DNA from: Qipengyuania profundimaris
Lineage (GTDB): Bacteria; Pseudomonadota; Alphaproteobacteria; Sphingomonadales; Sphingomonadaceae
Length of the DNA: 64,000 nucleotides
Direction: 5' to 3'
Assembly (NCBI RefSeq): GCF_030717945.1
Contig: NZ_JAVAIM010000001.1
Location: 991,131 to 1,055,130 of the forward strand
Both the position numbers and the translations under genes were made by a program. Shown one piece after another: positions 18,857 through 26,873 of the stretch; positions within the stretch are counted from its first letter, which is position 1, and the number at the start of each line of letters is the position of its first letter. Under the pieces are notes generated by a model, which saw only the letters and a program-made list of their open reading frames with translations, did not search any database and was not told the origin of the DNA.

Positions 18857-19311
18857 CCTCCATCGTCCTTGTCCAGCCCGAGATACCCGGCAATACCGGC
18901 GCGGTTGGGCGGACCTGCGTGGCGCTCGATATGGAGCTGGTGCTGATCCACCCGCTCGGTTTCGAGATCTCGGACAAGCGGGTGAAGCGCTCCGGCCTCG
19001 ATTATTGGCCGCATATCCGGCTGGTCGAGTTTGCTAGCTGGGAGGCGTTTCTGGCCGAGCGGTCTCCGCGCGTAGACCAGCTCTACCTGTTCGAGGAATA
19101 TGCGGAGCGCAGCTTCTACGAGCCGGATTACCCGGAAGATGCCTATCTCGTCTTCGGGCGCGAAACGAAGGGCATCCCGGCGGAAATCATCGAGGCCCAC
19201 CGAGCGCAACTGGTCGGCCTGCCCATGCGCTCGGACAAGGTGCGCTCGCTAAACCTTGCAAATACGGTGGCGGCGGCGGCCTATCAGGCAGTGCGCGCAC
19301 ACCTCGCCTGA
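18853..19311 (+). CDS. trmL: tRNA (cytidine/uridine-34-2'-O)-methyltransferase
   Basis: 152 aa SPOUT-fold enzyme methylating the ribose of the wobble base in tRNA-Leu isoacceptors. The knot motifs are visible: PEIPGNTGAVGRTC, LVFGRETKGIP and MRSDKVRSLNLANTVA. The ATG at 18853 overlaps the preceding stop (ATGA); an upstream ATG at 18832 lies inside the preceding gene and would add seven residues. Sharing an operon with gatCAB groups it with tRNA maturation. Confidence 0.93.
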   Translation: MTSIVLVQPEIPGNTGAVGRTCVALDMELVLIHPLGFEISDKRVKRSGLDYWPHIRLVEFASWEAFLAERSPRVDQLYLFEEYAERSFYEPDYPEDAYLVFGRETKGIPAEIIEAHRAQLVGLPMRSDKVRSLNLANTVAAAAYQAVRAHLA

Positions 19312-19346
19312 TTGCCAACTCCACTACGTGTGATAGGTTCGCACGC

Positions 19347-19583
19347 ATGAAGTGGGCGTTCATCATATTCACCCTGCTTTACGCACTGGCGCTGTTGCTG
19401 CTGGCAATCGGCATCTTCGGCTGGTTCGGGCAGGAGCAGGACCCGTTATCGGGCGTGTTCCTGCTGCCGCTCGGCCTGCCTTGGAACTGGCTCGGCGACA
19501 AGGCTGGCCTGACCGGTCCGGTGCTGGCCATCCTTGCGCCCGCGATCAATGCAGCGATCCTCTACTGGCTATGGAAGCGCTGA
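19347..19583 (+). CDS. Small two-helix membrane protein, unknown function
   Basis: 78 aa: two hydrophobic helices (about 3-24 and 54-75) around a loop with GWFGQEQDP and GLPWNWLGDKAG. It lies 35 bp after trmL and ends 3 bp from a convergent gene. No family recognised. Confidence 0.7.
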   Translation: MKWAFIIFTLLYALALLLLAIGIFGWFGQEQDPLSGVFLLPLGLPWNWLGDKAGLTGPVLAILAPAINAAILYWLWKR

Positions 19584-19586
19584 GGC

Positions 19587-20282
19587 TCAGCCGCCGGTGA
19601 TCAGCGCATCGACGATCACATAGGTTTCCGGACCGTAGCTGATCGTGACACGGTCGCCATCGCGGCTGGTTTCAAAATCCCAACCGGCAGAACCGTCTGA
19701 CTGCGCGCTGTCCGCACTGTACGGCTCTGTCCCACGGAAGAAGATCGCCCGCTTACGTCCGTCGGGCTTGGTCACCTCGACCAAATGCTCGTTCGGTCGT
19801 TCGCTCCAGTTCCGATTGACACCAGCAGTGCAGCTTTGCGTCGGCGCAGCATTGTCGAAACCGCATTGGATGGGGGCGGTCGCGTTGTATTCGGTTCCGG
19901 GCACCAGAGCGTCCTCGCTCTCGCTGGTCGCGGGACCGTTTTCGCCCGTCCCCACATTGGCGTTGCCCATTGCGACGCTGACCAAGCGCACGCCGTCGAT
20001 ATTGTCGACGATCTCTCCGCCCAGCGCTTCGGCAGATGCTTCGGTCGGGCAGCCGACGAGGATCGCGCTGTCATCGAGATAGTTGGACGTGGCCGCGCTT
20101 TCGCCCAGCCGCCTGCATGGATCGCCCGATGCCGGGAATCCGTCGCCGAACGGGGCGAGGGTTTCGGGAATGACGGCGACATCCTCGGCCGAAGCCTCCG
20201 CTTCGGAGGTGTCGGCAGGTTCGCTGCAGGCTACGAGGGCGAGGGCCGAAGCCCGCGCCACCAGTGTTCTTGCGATCGTTAT
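19587..20282 (-). CDS. Putative lipoprotein with non-canonical (ATA?) start
   Basis: About 231 aa if read from the ATA at 20282. The N-terminus ([19 protein letters not shown]) is a lipoprotein signal ending in lipobox LVAC with the lipidation Cys near residue 19. The mature part is acidic at first, then has several cysteines ([25 protein letters not shown]). No ATG, GTG or TTG suits the signal: the first GTG, at 20261, leaves only about 11 residues before the Cys. A strong AAGGGAG lies 5 bases before ATA and overlaps the upstream gene's stop. Either ATA is used or an ATG was mutated. Function unknown. Confidence 0.65.
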   Translation of the reverse strand: MTIARTLVARASALALVACSEPADTSEAEASAEDVAVIPETLAPFGDGFPASGDPCRRLGESAATSNYLDDSAILVGCPTEASAEALGGEIVDNIDGVRLVSVAMGNANVGTGENGPATSESEDALVPGTEYNATAPIQCGFDNAAPTQSCTAGVNRNWSERPNEHLVEVTKPDGRKRAIFFRGTEPYSADSAQSDGSAGWDFETSRDGDRVTISYGPETYVIVDALITGG

Positions 20283-20293
20283 GGGCGCTCCCT

Positions 20294-21079
20294 TCAGCGA
20301 CAGTTCGGATGTTGGCCGATATCGCGCAGGTCGTAGAACCGGCCGTCTGCGATCGTCACCTGCACGCACTGGCGCGACTGGGGTCGCCACTGGATCGAAT
20401 AGCGCGTGTTGCCGCTGGTGAAATTGTCCACCTGGCGGAAGCCGCGTGCTTCCAGCTGGCTCATCCCGCCGGCTGCGCGGGCATCGCGTAGGTCCTTGAA
20501 CTGTGCCGCCTGACGGTAGCCGCCGCGCCCATGATGATGCGACAAATTGGCGTTGCGCTGCTGCACGCCGGCCGAATAGCCGTTCGAATAGGCGTCGGAG
20601 CGGTCGTAATTGTGATAGGCGGCATTATGCAGACCGTCGGTGTAGCCGCGCTCATACTGCAGCTCGCTCTCGCGGTCGGATTGGTGATTGCCGTCATCGT
20701 GGTGGTGCGATTTGTGGCTCAGCAAGGCGCCGAGGATCGCGGCACCTGCGACAGCGGCAACTGCTGTTCCGGCGCTGCCCTTGTGATGGCCGCAATCCTG
20801 GTCGCTGGCATCCTGAATAGTCTCGACACGGCCATTATAGACTTCAACCTGCACGCAATCGTCGTCCGCCTCGTCCCACCAATAGCTGTAGGCGTAGCCC
20901 ATCTCGTTCTTGTGGGTAGAGACGTGAGCAAAGCCGCGCTGCTGCAGTTGGTACTCCGCATCGCGGCCCATGGTGCCGTTGATATCGACCAGCTGGCTGG
21001 CTTTCTCGGCGAGGACCGGCGTGGCGGCCATCGCGATAGCGGCGCAGAAAAGTGCGGATTTTGGCAGTGTGGAATTCAT
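20294..21079 (-). CDS. Exported protein with duplicated domain and glycine-zipper linker
   Basis: 261 aa with a signal peptide (cleavage near PVLA-EK, about residue 25). Two related modules flank the middle. The N-terminal one has LQQRGFAHV, a YSYWW segment and [13 protein letters not shown]; the C-terminal one has [14 protein letters not shown] and [13 protein letters not shown]. Between them lie a small-residue stretch ([17 protein letters not shown]), a His/Asp-rich patch and a tyrosine-rich part ([30 protein letters not shown]). I recognise no named family. The start is ATG 21079; a TTG nine bases upstream is too near the AAGGGGA ribosome-binding site. Eleven bases separate it from the downstream lipoprotein. 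Confidence 0.75.
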   Translation of the reverse strand: MNSTLPKSALFCAAIAMAATPVLAEKASQLVDINGTMGRDAEYQLQQRGFAHVSTHKNEMGYAYSYWWDEADDDCVQVEVYNGRVETIQDASDQDCGHHKGSAGTAVAAVAGAAILGALLSHKSHHHDDGNHQSDRESELQYERGYTDGLHNAAYHNYDRSDAYSNGYSAGVQQRNANLSHHHGRGGYRQAAQFKDLRDARAAGGMSQLEARGFRQVDNFTSGNTRYSIQWRPQSRQCVQVTIADGRFYDLRDIGQHPNCR

Positions 21080-21223
21080 GACGAACAAATCCCCTTATCC
21101 GTGAACACCTTGCACGAACCAGGCCGTTCCGCGGGCCGAAACGACTCGGCTCCCGGTAGAAGACTACCACCGCGCGCCGGATTGGAAAGGTCGGTAATCT
21201 TTCAGGCTTTGTCGCGCGCAACG

Positions 21224-21254
21224 AAAAAGGGCGCCGGAATCGCTCCCGACGCCC
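21224..21254 (-). terminator. Rho-independent terminator
   Basis: On the minus strand, 9-bp arms (21254-21246 with 21237-21229, one G-T pair) are followed by TTTTT. It sits just after the small gene ending at 21279 and insulates it from the next unit. Confidence 0.75.
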
Positions 21255-21278
21255 TCCCAATTCTTGCTGAAGAACAGC

Positions 21279-21584
21279 TTAGCCCTGGCGTTCGCCAGTA
21301 ATCGGCATGTCGCCGAAAGCGCCGGCGTTGACGGTGCCGGTCAGCTGGTCGCCATCGACGGTGGCGTTGCAGTTCAGGGTCATCGGCATGGGGACGGTCA
21401 TGTCCATCTTCCAGCTCAGCGCATTGCCGTTGATGGTGCCGTCCTTGACGTCCATCGAACCCATTCCGCCGGCCATCGAGCCGGTGAAGGTGTTGCCATC
21501 GTCGCCCGGGACGACGGTGAAAGTGCCTTTCTGGTCGCCCATCGGGCTCTTGACGACGGTGTCATACGTACCGGCTACGGACAT
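21279..21584 (-). CDS. Small conserved beta-rich protein, unknown function
   Basis: 101 aa, no signal peptide. Alternating beta pattern with MSVAGTYDTVVKSPMGDQKGTFTV, DGNTFTGSMAGGMGSMDVKDGTINGN and a matching ATVDGDQLTGTVNAGAFG tail; this looks like a small beta-barrel. Similar proteins are found in alphaproteobacteria with no known role. The ATG at 21584 has a good GAGGAAT ribosome-binding site; a longer reading to 21602 is less likely. It lies 42 bp downstream of the M16 protease gene on the same strand. Confidence 0.75.
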   Translation of the reverse strand: MSVAGTYDTVVKSPMGDQKGTFTVVPGDDGNTFTGSMAGGMGSMDVKDGTINGNALSWKMDMTVPMPMTLNCNATVDGDQLTGTVNAGAFGDMPITGERQG

Positions 21585-21626
21585 GGTAATTCCTCTCTGC
21601 AAAATTTGAGGGTTTGAAGTGACGCC

Positions 21627-24500
21627 TTAATCCGCGTTGCTGACATCAGTGTCAACATCGAGATAGGTCGTCGGCAGGCCGAGCTTGTCGAGCTGCGCGT
21701 CGATCTCGCTCCGGTCGCCGACCACCACGATGGTGAGGTCGTCTGGGCCGAGATATTGCCGGGCGGCCGCATCGATCGCGGCCTTGTCGATCGCCCGATA
21801 GGTGGCGGGCAGGGTGGTGTAGTAATCGTCCGGCCGGCCGAGCCGGTCGTTCTCCACGATCGCGCCGAGCACCTGGTAATTGGTCTCGAAGCGGTTCGGC
21901 AGGCCGCGGATATTGCCGTCGGTGACCCGGGTGAATTCGGTATCGTCGACCGTGCGGGTGCCTTCCGCGAATTCGCGCGCGGTATCGAGGATGAGCTGGA
22001 CCGAATCGCCCGTCCGGTCGGACTGGACCGAGGTGCTGACGGTGAAGGTGCGCGGGCCAGCCGGCGCATCGACGCCGCTCCGTGCGCCGTAGCTCCAGCC
22101 CTTTTCTTCGCGAATGATCATGTTGAGGCGGCTGAGGAAGCCATTGCCGAGCACTTCATTGGCAAGGTCGAGCGATTCCAGCCCCGGCGTTGCTCCGGCG
22201 AGCGACAGGACGCGGCCCGCATAGATCACCGATTGCGGCGAATTGGGCCGGTCGATGACCACGAGGCGGGTACCGTCGACGGGGGCGGAGTCGGTAAACA
22301 CCTTTTCGGACGCTGCGGCCCCGCTCGCCTGCCAGTCTCCGAAGGCGCCTTCCAGCTGGCGGGTAAGCTCGGGCATGGTGATATCGCCGACCACGAAGAT
22401 TTCGGCGTTATCGGGCCTAATCCATTTGCCATGCTCGGCGCGCAGGGTCGCCGGGCCGATGGCCTCGACCACCGGCACGGTGCCGAGGCTGCCGACGGTG
22501 CCATAGGGATGGTTCTCGCCGAAGATCAGCGGGCGAAGCGTGCGGCTTGCCAGTCCTCCGGGGGAGGACAGCTGCTGGGCGATCTCGGCCAGGCGCTGGT
22601 CGCGCACGCGCTCGACTTCGGTCTGGGCGAAAGCGGGATTGCGCACGATGTCGGCCATCAGCTCCAGCGACGGCGCAAGGTTGGTCGCAAGCGCGTTCAT
22701 CGTCACCGAGCTGGTGTCGAGCGAACTGCCGGTGCCGATCGACGCGCCGAGGCGCTCCTGCTCCTCGGCAATCTCGACGGCGCTGCGACTGGTCGTGCCT
22801 TCTTCCAGCAGGTCCATCATCAACGACTGCGTCCCCGCCCGGGCCGCACCGTCGGCGGAATATCCGGCATCGAACTGCATCGAGATGACGACCTTGGGCA
22901 CGGCGGTGCGGCGGGCCAGGGCGACCGATATGCCGTTCGACAACTCGGCACGCTCGACGGTCGGGAAGGTCAGCGGGCCGACGTCTTCCGGCGTCGGCAT
23001 TTCGCGCGGCGGGCCGGTACGGGTGATCTCGATCGGCTCCTTGGCGTCCGGCTCAGGTGCGGGAGTGGTTGCCTCGTCGCCCCAGCCGCCCATATCCGCA
23101 CCGCTCTCGACGCGTTCGCCGGGCACGATGGCGAGCTTATAGGCCGGGCGATTGAGCCAGCGGCCAAGCGCCTCGCGCACCTCGCCGCTTTCGAGCGACG
23201 CGGCGCGCTCCAGCGCTGTGCGGTAATAGGCCGGGTCGTCGGAATAGAGCAGCCCTTCGGCCAGCGTCGAACCCTTCCCGCCGAAGCCGCCTACGCGTTC
23301 CAGCGCATCGATCTCGCTGGAGACCCAGCTGGTCGCCGCGCGGTCCATTTCGGCTGGCGTCGGCCCGCTCGCGAGATATTCGGCCATCACTGCGTCGAGC
23401 CGGGCTTCCGCCTGTGCGCGGTCGACGCCCGGCTTGATGTCCATCTGCGCCATCAGGATGCCGACCTGTTCGGACTGCCAGTTGAAGGCGCTGACGCTGG
23501 TGGCGAGCTGCTCGTCGCGGACCAGCACATTGTCGAGCCGCGAACTGGCGAGCCCGCCGAGGATGTTCATGCCGATCGACAGCGGCACGGCGTCCGCGTG
23601 GTTGATACCGGGGCCGGTCCAGGCGCGGTAGACCCGCGTTTGGGGGACCTGGTCGACCAGCTCGCGGGTTTTCTCCGCCGCCAGTGTGACCGGGGCGGCC
23701 TGCACCGGCGTGACTTCGGGCCCGCGCTCGATTTCGCCGAACCAGCGCTCCACCATCGGGCGTGCCGTTGCGGCATCGATATCGCCGGTCAGCGAGAGGA
23801 CGACGTTGTTCGGCGCGTAATTGTCGATGAACCAGTTGCGAACATCGGTGAGGCTCGCCGCGTCGAGATCGGCCATCGAGCCAATGGTCGAATGGCGATA
23901 GGGATGGCCGACGGGAAACAGCCCTTCGAGGATGGCATAGAACGTCAGGCCATAGGGCTGGTTATCGCCCTGCCGCTTCTCGTTCTGGACCACGCCGCGC
24001 TGTTTATCGAGCTTCTCCTGGCTGATCGCGCCGAGGAGGTAGCCCATGCGGTCGCTTTCCATCATCAATGCAAGGTCGAGCGCGCCGGTGGGAACGGTTT
24101 CCACGTAATTCGTGCGGTCGAAATTGGTCGAGCCATTGGTGCTGGTGGAGCCTGCGGCCTCCAGCGGAATGTCGAAATTCTCGACGTTCTCGCTGCCGCC
24201 GAACATCAGGTGCTCGAACAGGTGGGCAAAGCCGGTGCGGCCGCGCGGTTCGTGCTTCGATCCGACGCGGTAATAGGTCGTCACGCCCACGATCGGCGCC
24301 TTGCGATCGGTATGGACGAGGACGGTCAGGCCGTTGTTCAGCGTGAACTGCTCGTAGGGAATATCGACCTTGTCGACGAGGCTGGCGAGCGAGCCGTCGG
24401 TGGCGGGCGGAGTGGCCGCGGTTGCCATCGGCTCGCCGGGCACGCTGGCGCATCCGGCAAGAGCGAAGGTGGCAATTCCGGTCAGCAGAATATGGCGCAT
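21627..24500 (-). CDS. M16 (pitrilysin) family zinc protease, two-domain lipoprotein
   Basis: 957 aa. The signal peptide ends in lipobox LAGC (Cys about 17), so it is probably a periplasmic lipoprotein. The active first half has the inverted zinc motif HLFEH (His93, Glu96, His97) and a downstream Glu in the VVQNEKRQGDN helix. The second half repeats the fold from about residue 500 but lacks HxxEH, as usual for the non-catalytic half. Substrate unknown; the family degrades peptides. The ATG at 24500 is chosen because it begins the signal peptide. It lies just 13 bp after the penicillin-acylase-family gene, so the two are likely cotranscribed. Confidence 0.92.
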   Translation of the reverse strand: MRHILLTGIATFALAGCASVPGEPMATAATPPATDGSLASLVDKVDIPYEQFTLNNGLTVLVHTDRKAPIVGVTTYYRVGSKHEPRGRTGFAHLFEHLMFGGSENVENFDIPLEAAGSTSTNGSTNFDRTNYVETVPTGALDLALMMESDRMGYLLGAISQEKLDKQRGVVQNEKRQGDNQPYGLTFYAILEGLFPVGHPYRHSTIGSMADLDAASLTDVRNWFIDNYAPNNVVLSLTGDIDAATARPMVERWFGEIERGPEVTPVQAAPVTLAAEKTRELVDQVPQTRVYRAWTGPGINHADAVPLSIGMNILGGLASSRLDNVLVRDEQLATSVSAFNWQSEQVGILMAQMDIKPGVDRAQAEARLDAVMAEYLASGPTPAEMDRAATSWVSSEIDALERVGGFGGKGSTLAEGLLYSDDPAYYRTALERAASLESGEVREALGRWLNRPAYKLAIVPGERVESGADMGGWGDEATTPAPEPDAKEPIEITRTGPPREMPTPEDVGPLTFPTVERAELSNGISVALARRTAVPKVVISMQFDAGYSADGAARAGTQSLMMDLLEEGTTSRSAVEIAEEQERLGASIGTGSSLDTSSVTMNALATNLAPSLELMADIVRNPAFAQTEVERVRDQRLAEIAQQLSSPGGLASRTLRPLIFGENHPYGTVGSLGTVPVVEAIGPATLRAEHGKWIRPDNAEIFVVGDITMPELTRQLEGAFGDWQASGAAASEKVFTDSAPVDGTRLVVIDRPNSPQSVIYAGRVLSLAGATPGLESLDLANEVLGNGFLSRLNMIIREEKGWSYGARSGVDAPAGPRTFTVSTSVQSDRTGDSVQLILDTAREFAEGTRTVDDTEFTRVTDGNIRGLPNRFETNYQVLGAIVENDRLGRPDDYYTTLPATYRAIDKAAIDAAARQYLGPDDLTIVVVGDRSEIDAQLDKLGLPTTYLDVDTDVSNAD

Positions 24501-24513
24501 GGTCGAGTCCCTG

Positions 24514-26748
24514 TTAGCGAGTTCGGTCTGATGAAACGGTATAGCGGCGCACGGCATTGGCAAGCACATCCTCTCGCCAGAAATGCACCGGCTTCAAGCG
24601 GTGCTGGATGAACAGCGTAGCCTGATCGGCATAATGCGGGGAATTGGGCCGCGTGGTCGCAGAACCGAAAGGCTGGATGGAGCGCGAGGTGACCCGCTCG
24701 CCCGGCATCCATTCGACCCACTGGATGAAGCTGTCGCCGTGTCGCACCGAGAGGCGGCCATCGTCGTCCACGTCCCACAACGTTGAAGCGCGCAGCGTGT
24801 CGGAGCCCCCGTCAAGCGGCAGGTCGACCGTGCCCTGCCGCAGGCGCAGCAGCTCGCCCATGGGCGGATCGAGCCTGCCGAAATGCGTCAGCAGGTGATC
24901 GACCGAGCGTTGCAGCTCCTCCTCCGCATCGGGCCAGCTCTCGTTGTTGTAGCTCGATCCCATGAACGGGCGGATCATGAGCAGGGCTAGGCTGTCGGCG
25001 CGACCGATATTGTCGGCTTGGAGATCCCACCCGGCTAGCAGGCGCTGGGCCGCCAGCAGTTGCTCGTCATCGGTGCGGATTGCCGCCACGTCGCGCAGCA
25101 TTTGCGCGATATAGCCCGTGTTCTCGTAGCCGGTGTCGTATTTGATCCGCTCCAGCGCCGCACGGTCGAGCACGTCCGCTTCGGCCATCAGCTTCGCCCC
25201 GCGGGTCCCGCGATTGGTGTTCTTGATCTCGATGCCGAGTTCGGGCGGAAAGTCCTCGGGCGACAGATTGCTGCCGGGACCTGCGTCGAGAAACGGGTTG
25301 TTGTTCGCCTCGACCAGCCAGCCGCTGGACGGGTTTACGTAGCGGGGCAATTGCTCATAGCTGACCGGGCCGCGCGTTATCAGGTCGCTACGATCGCCCG
25401 GCAGGATGCCGCGCCAGTCGATCCGCTCGCCATCCACGGTCGCGGGCCGGGACGGGATCGCGGCATTGTAGATATTGGCGATGTTCCCCGCCTTATCGGC
25501 ATAGATGAAATTCGTCGAGGGGATGTCCATCCGTGCAAGGATACCCTCCCATTCATCGAGCGAGCTCGCCTTGTTAAGCCGGTAATAGGCGTCGAGCTGG
25601 CCGAGATTGCCCATCCCGCCATAGCGGATAGCGAAGGCGCCTTTGTCGTTCTTCACCACCGGCCCGTGCACGCTGCGCCAGATGTCGCGCCGGATCGGCA
25701 GGATGATCGGGCCGACGCGTACCGGCAGCGTCACCGTGCGCTTTTCGAGATCGCGCCACGCGCCGTCGAGACGATAGCGTGTGCCGCTGTCGTCCAGCAC
25801 CAGCTGGTAGATATCGACCATGTCGGGCGTGTTGACCGTGTTGGTCCAGCCGAGATCGGCATTGTGGCCAAGGAAGGGGTAGGGGCTGCCGGGGAAATTC
25901 GCCCCGGCGAAATGCCAGCCTTCGCCGCTTTCCACGACCAGCTCGTACCATGCCACCCCGCCGCGCCAGGGCTGGTGCGAATTGGAGATGAGGGTCGTCG
26001 GCCCGCCGGATTTCTCGGGCGTGACGGCAAAGGCGTTGGAGCCGCTCATCGCCGCTTCCTCGCGCGAGGGCAGGGCGAGCGGGCGGGCGTAGGCGAGAGG
26101 TTCGGAGCGCGTGCCGTCCATGATCGGCGGCGCGTCGCTTGCGGGATCGTCCATCGGGATGGCCGGTCCCTGTTCCCGCCGCAGCGGCTCGCCCTCGACC
26201 AACGGGCCGATGACATTGCCGAGGCCGAAGAAGAACGGCTGGCGCAGCGCGAAACCGGCGGCGACGTCCACGCCATCGACCGGGAAGAGGTTGCCGAGCT
26301 TCACCTCGCCCGGATGCGCGGCGGCATAGTCGTTGAGGCCCGCGGCATAGGCTTGGAACAAAGCCCGCGTGTCTTGCGGCAATTCGGGAAAGCGCTGCTC
26401 GGCAGTGCCGCGTGCGTCGAGCAAATGGTAGGCGTAGTCGAAGGCCGCGCCGTCCTGCCCGGCGATCGCGCCATAGCGCCCGCGGCTCATCGCGATCACG
26501 TCCTGCAGGGTGGAAAAATCGTCCTCCGAATGGGCGACTGCCACGCCATAAGCGACGTCGGCATCCCGCTCGCCATAAATATGCGGCACGCCGAATTCGT
26601 CACGAACGATCTCTGCGGTGTAAGTGCCGTTGGAGGGACGGATATCGTCCCGCTCGGCCCAGAAGGGCTCCCACGTCGCCAGCGCCACGAAGGCGACGAG
26701 CAACACAACGAGCAGCGCGAACCCGCCGCGCGCAAACCATTTACGCAT
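24514..26748 (-). CDS. Penicillin acylase family protein (Ntn hydrolase)
   Basis: 744 aa precursor. An N-terminal hydrophobic segment (about 8-26) exports or anchors it. The self-processing site is the SGSNAFAV motif near residue 236: cleavage exposes the nucleophilic Ser that begins the beta chain. ISNSHQPW follows as in acylases. Members hydrolyse amide bonds in penicillins, acyl-homoserine lactones or other N-acyl compounds; the natural substrate cannot be read from sequence. It is divergent from the ATPase gene at 26874 and upstream of the M16 protease. Confidence 0.92.
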   Translation of the reverse strand: MRKWFARGGFALLVVLLVAFVALATWEPFWAERDDIRPSNGTYTAEIVRDEFGVPHIYGERDADVAYGVAVAHSEDDFSTLQDVIAMSRGRYGAIAGQDGAAFDYAYHLLDARGTAEQRFPELPQDTRALFQAYAAGLNDYAAAHPGEVKLGNLFPVDGVDVAAGFALRQPFFFGLGNVIGPLVEGEPLRREQGPAIPMDDPASDAPPIMDGTRSEPLAYARPLALPSREEAAMSGSNAFAVTPEKSGGPTTLISNSHQPWRGGVAWYELVVESGEGWHFAGANFPGSPYPFLGHNADLGWTNTVNTPDMVDIYQLVLDDSGTRYRLDGAWRDLEKRTVTLPVRVGPIILPIRRDIWRSVHGPVVKNDKGAFAIRYGGMGNLGQLDAYYRLNKASSLDEWEGILARMDIPSTNFIYADKAGNIANIYNAAIPSRPATVDGERIDWRGILPGDRSDLITRGPVSYEQLPRYVNPSSGWLVEANNNPFLDAGPGSNLSPEDFPPELGIEIKNTNRGTRGAKLMAEADVLDRAALERIKYDTGYENTGYIAQMLRDVAAIRTDDEQLLAAQRLLAGWDLQADNIGRADSLALLMIRPFMGSSYNNESWPDAEEELQRSVDHLLTHFGRLDPPMGELLRLRQGTVDLPLDGGSDTLRASTLWDVDDDGRLSVRHGDSFIQWVEWMPGERVTSRSIQPFGSATTRPNSPHYADQATLFIQHRLKPVHFWREDVLANAVRRYTVSSDRTR

Positions 26749-26873
26749 TGAGACAATTCCTCTCTTGGCCCGTGGCCTAGCGAGAAAGAGGCGCAGTGCA
26801 AAGTCGCATTGGGCTGGGCAAAACCCGCCGCGCGCTATTTCGTTAACGAGATTCGGCTCGCTAGCCAGAGCAT

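Noticed and set aside
21756-24611. 951-codon plus-strand frame opposite the M16 protease
   Set aside because: Antisense shadow; the minus-strand protein has the zinc motif and a lipobox.
24514-26748. Penicillin acylase family gene as antibiotic resistance
   Set aside because: Family members mostly act on other N-acyl substrates; nothing here shows action on beta-lactams.
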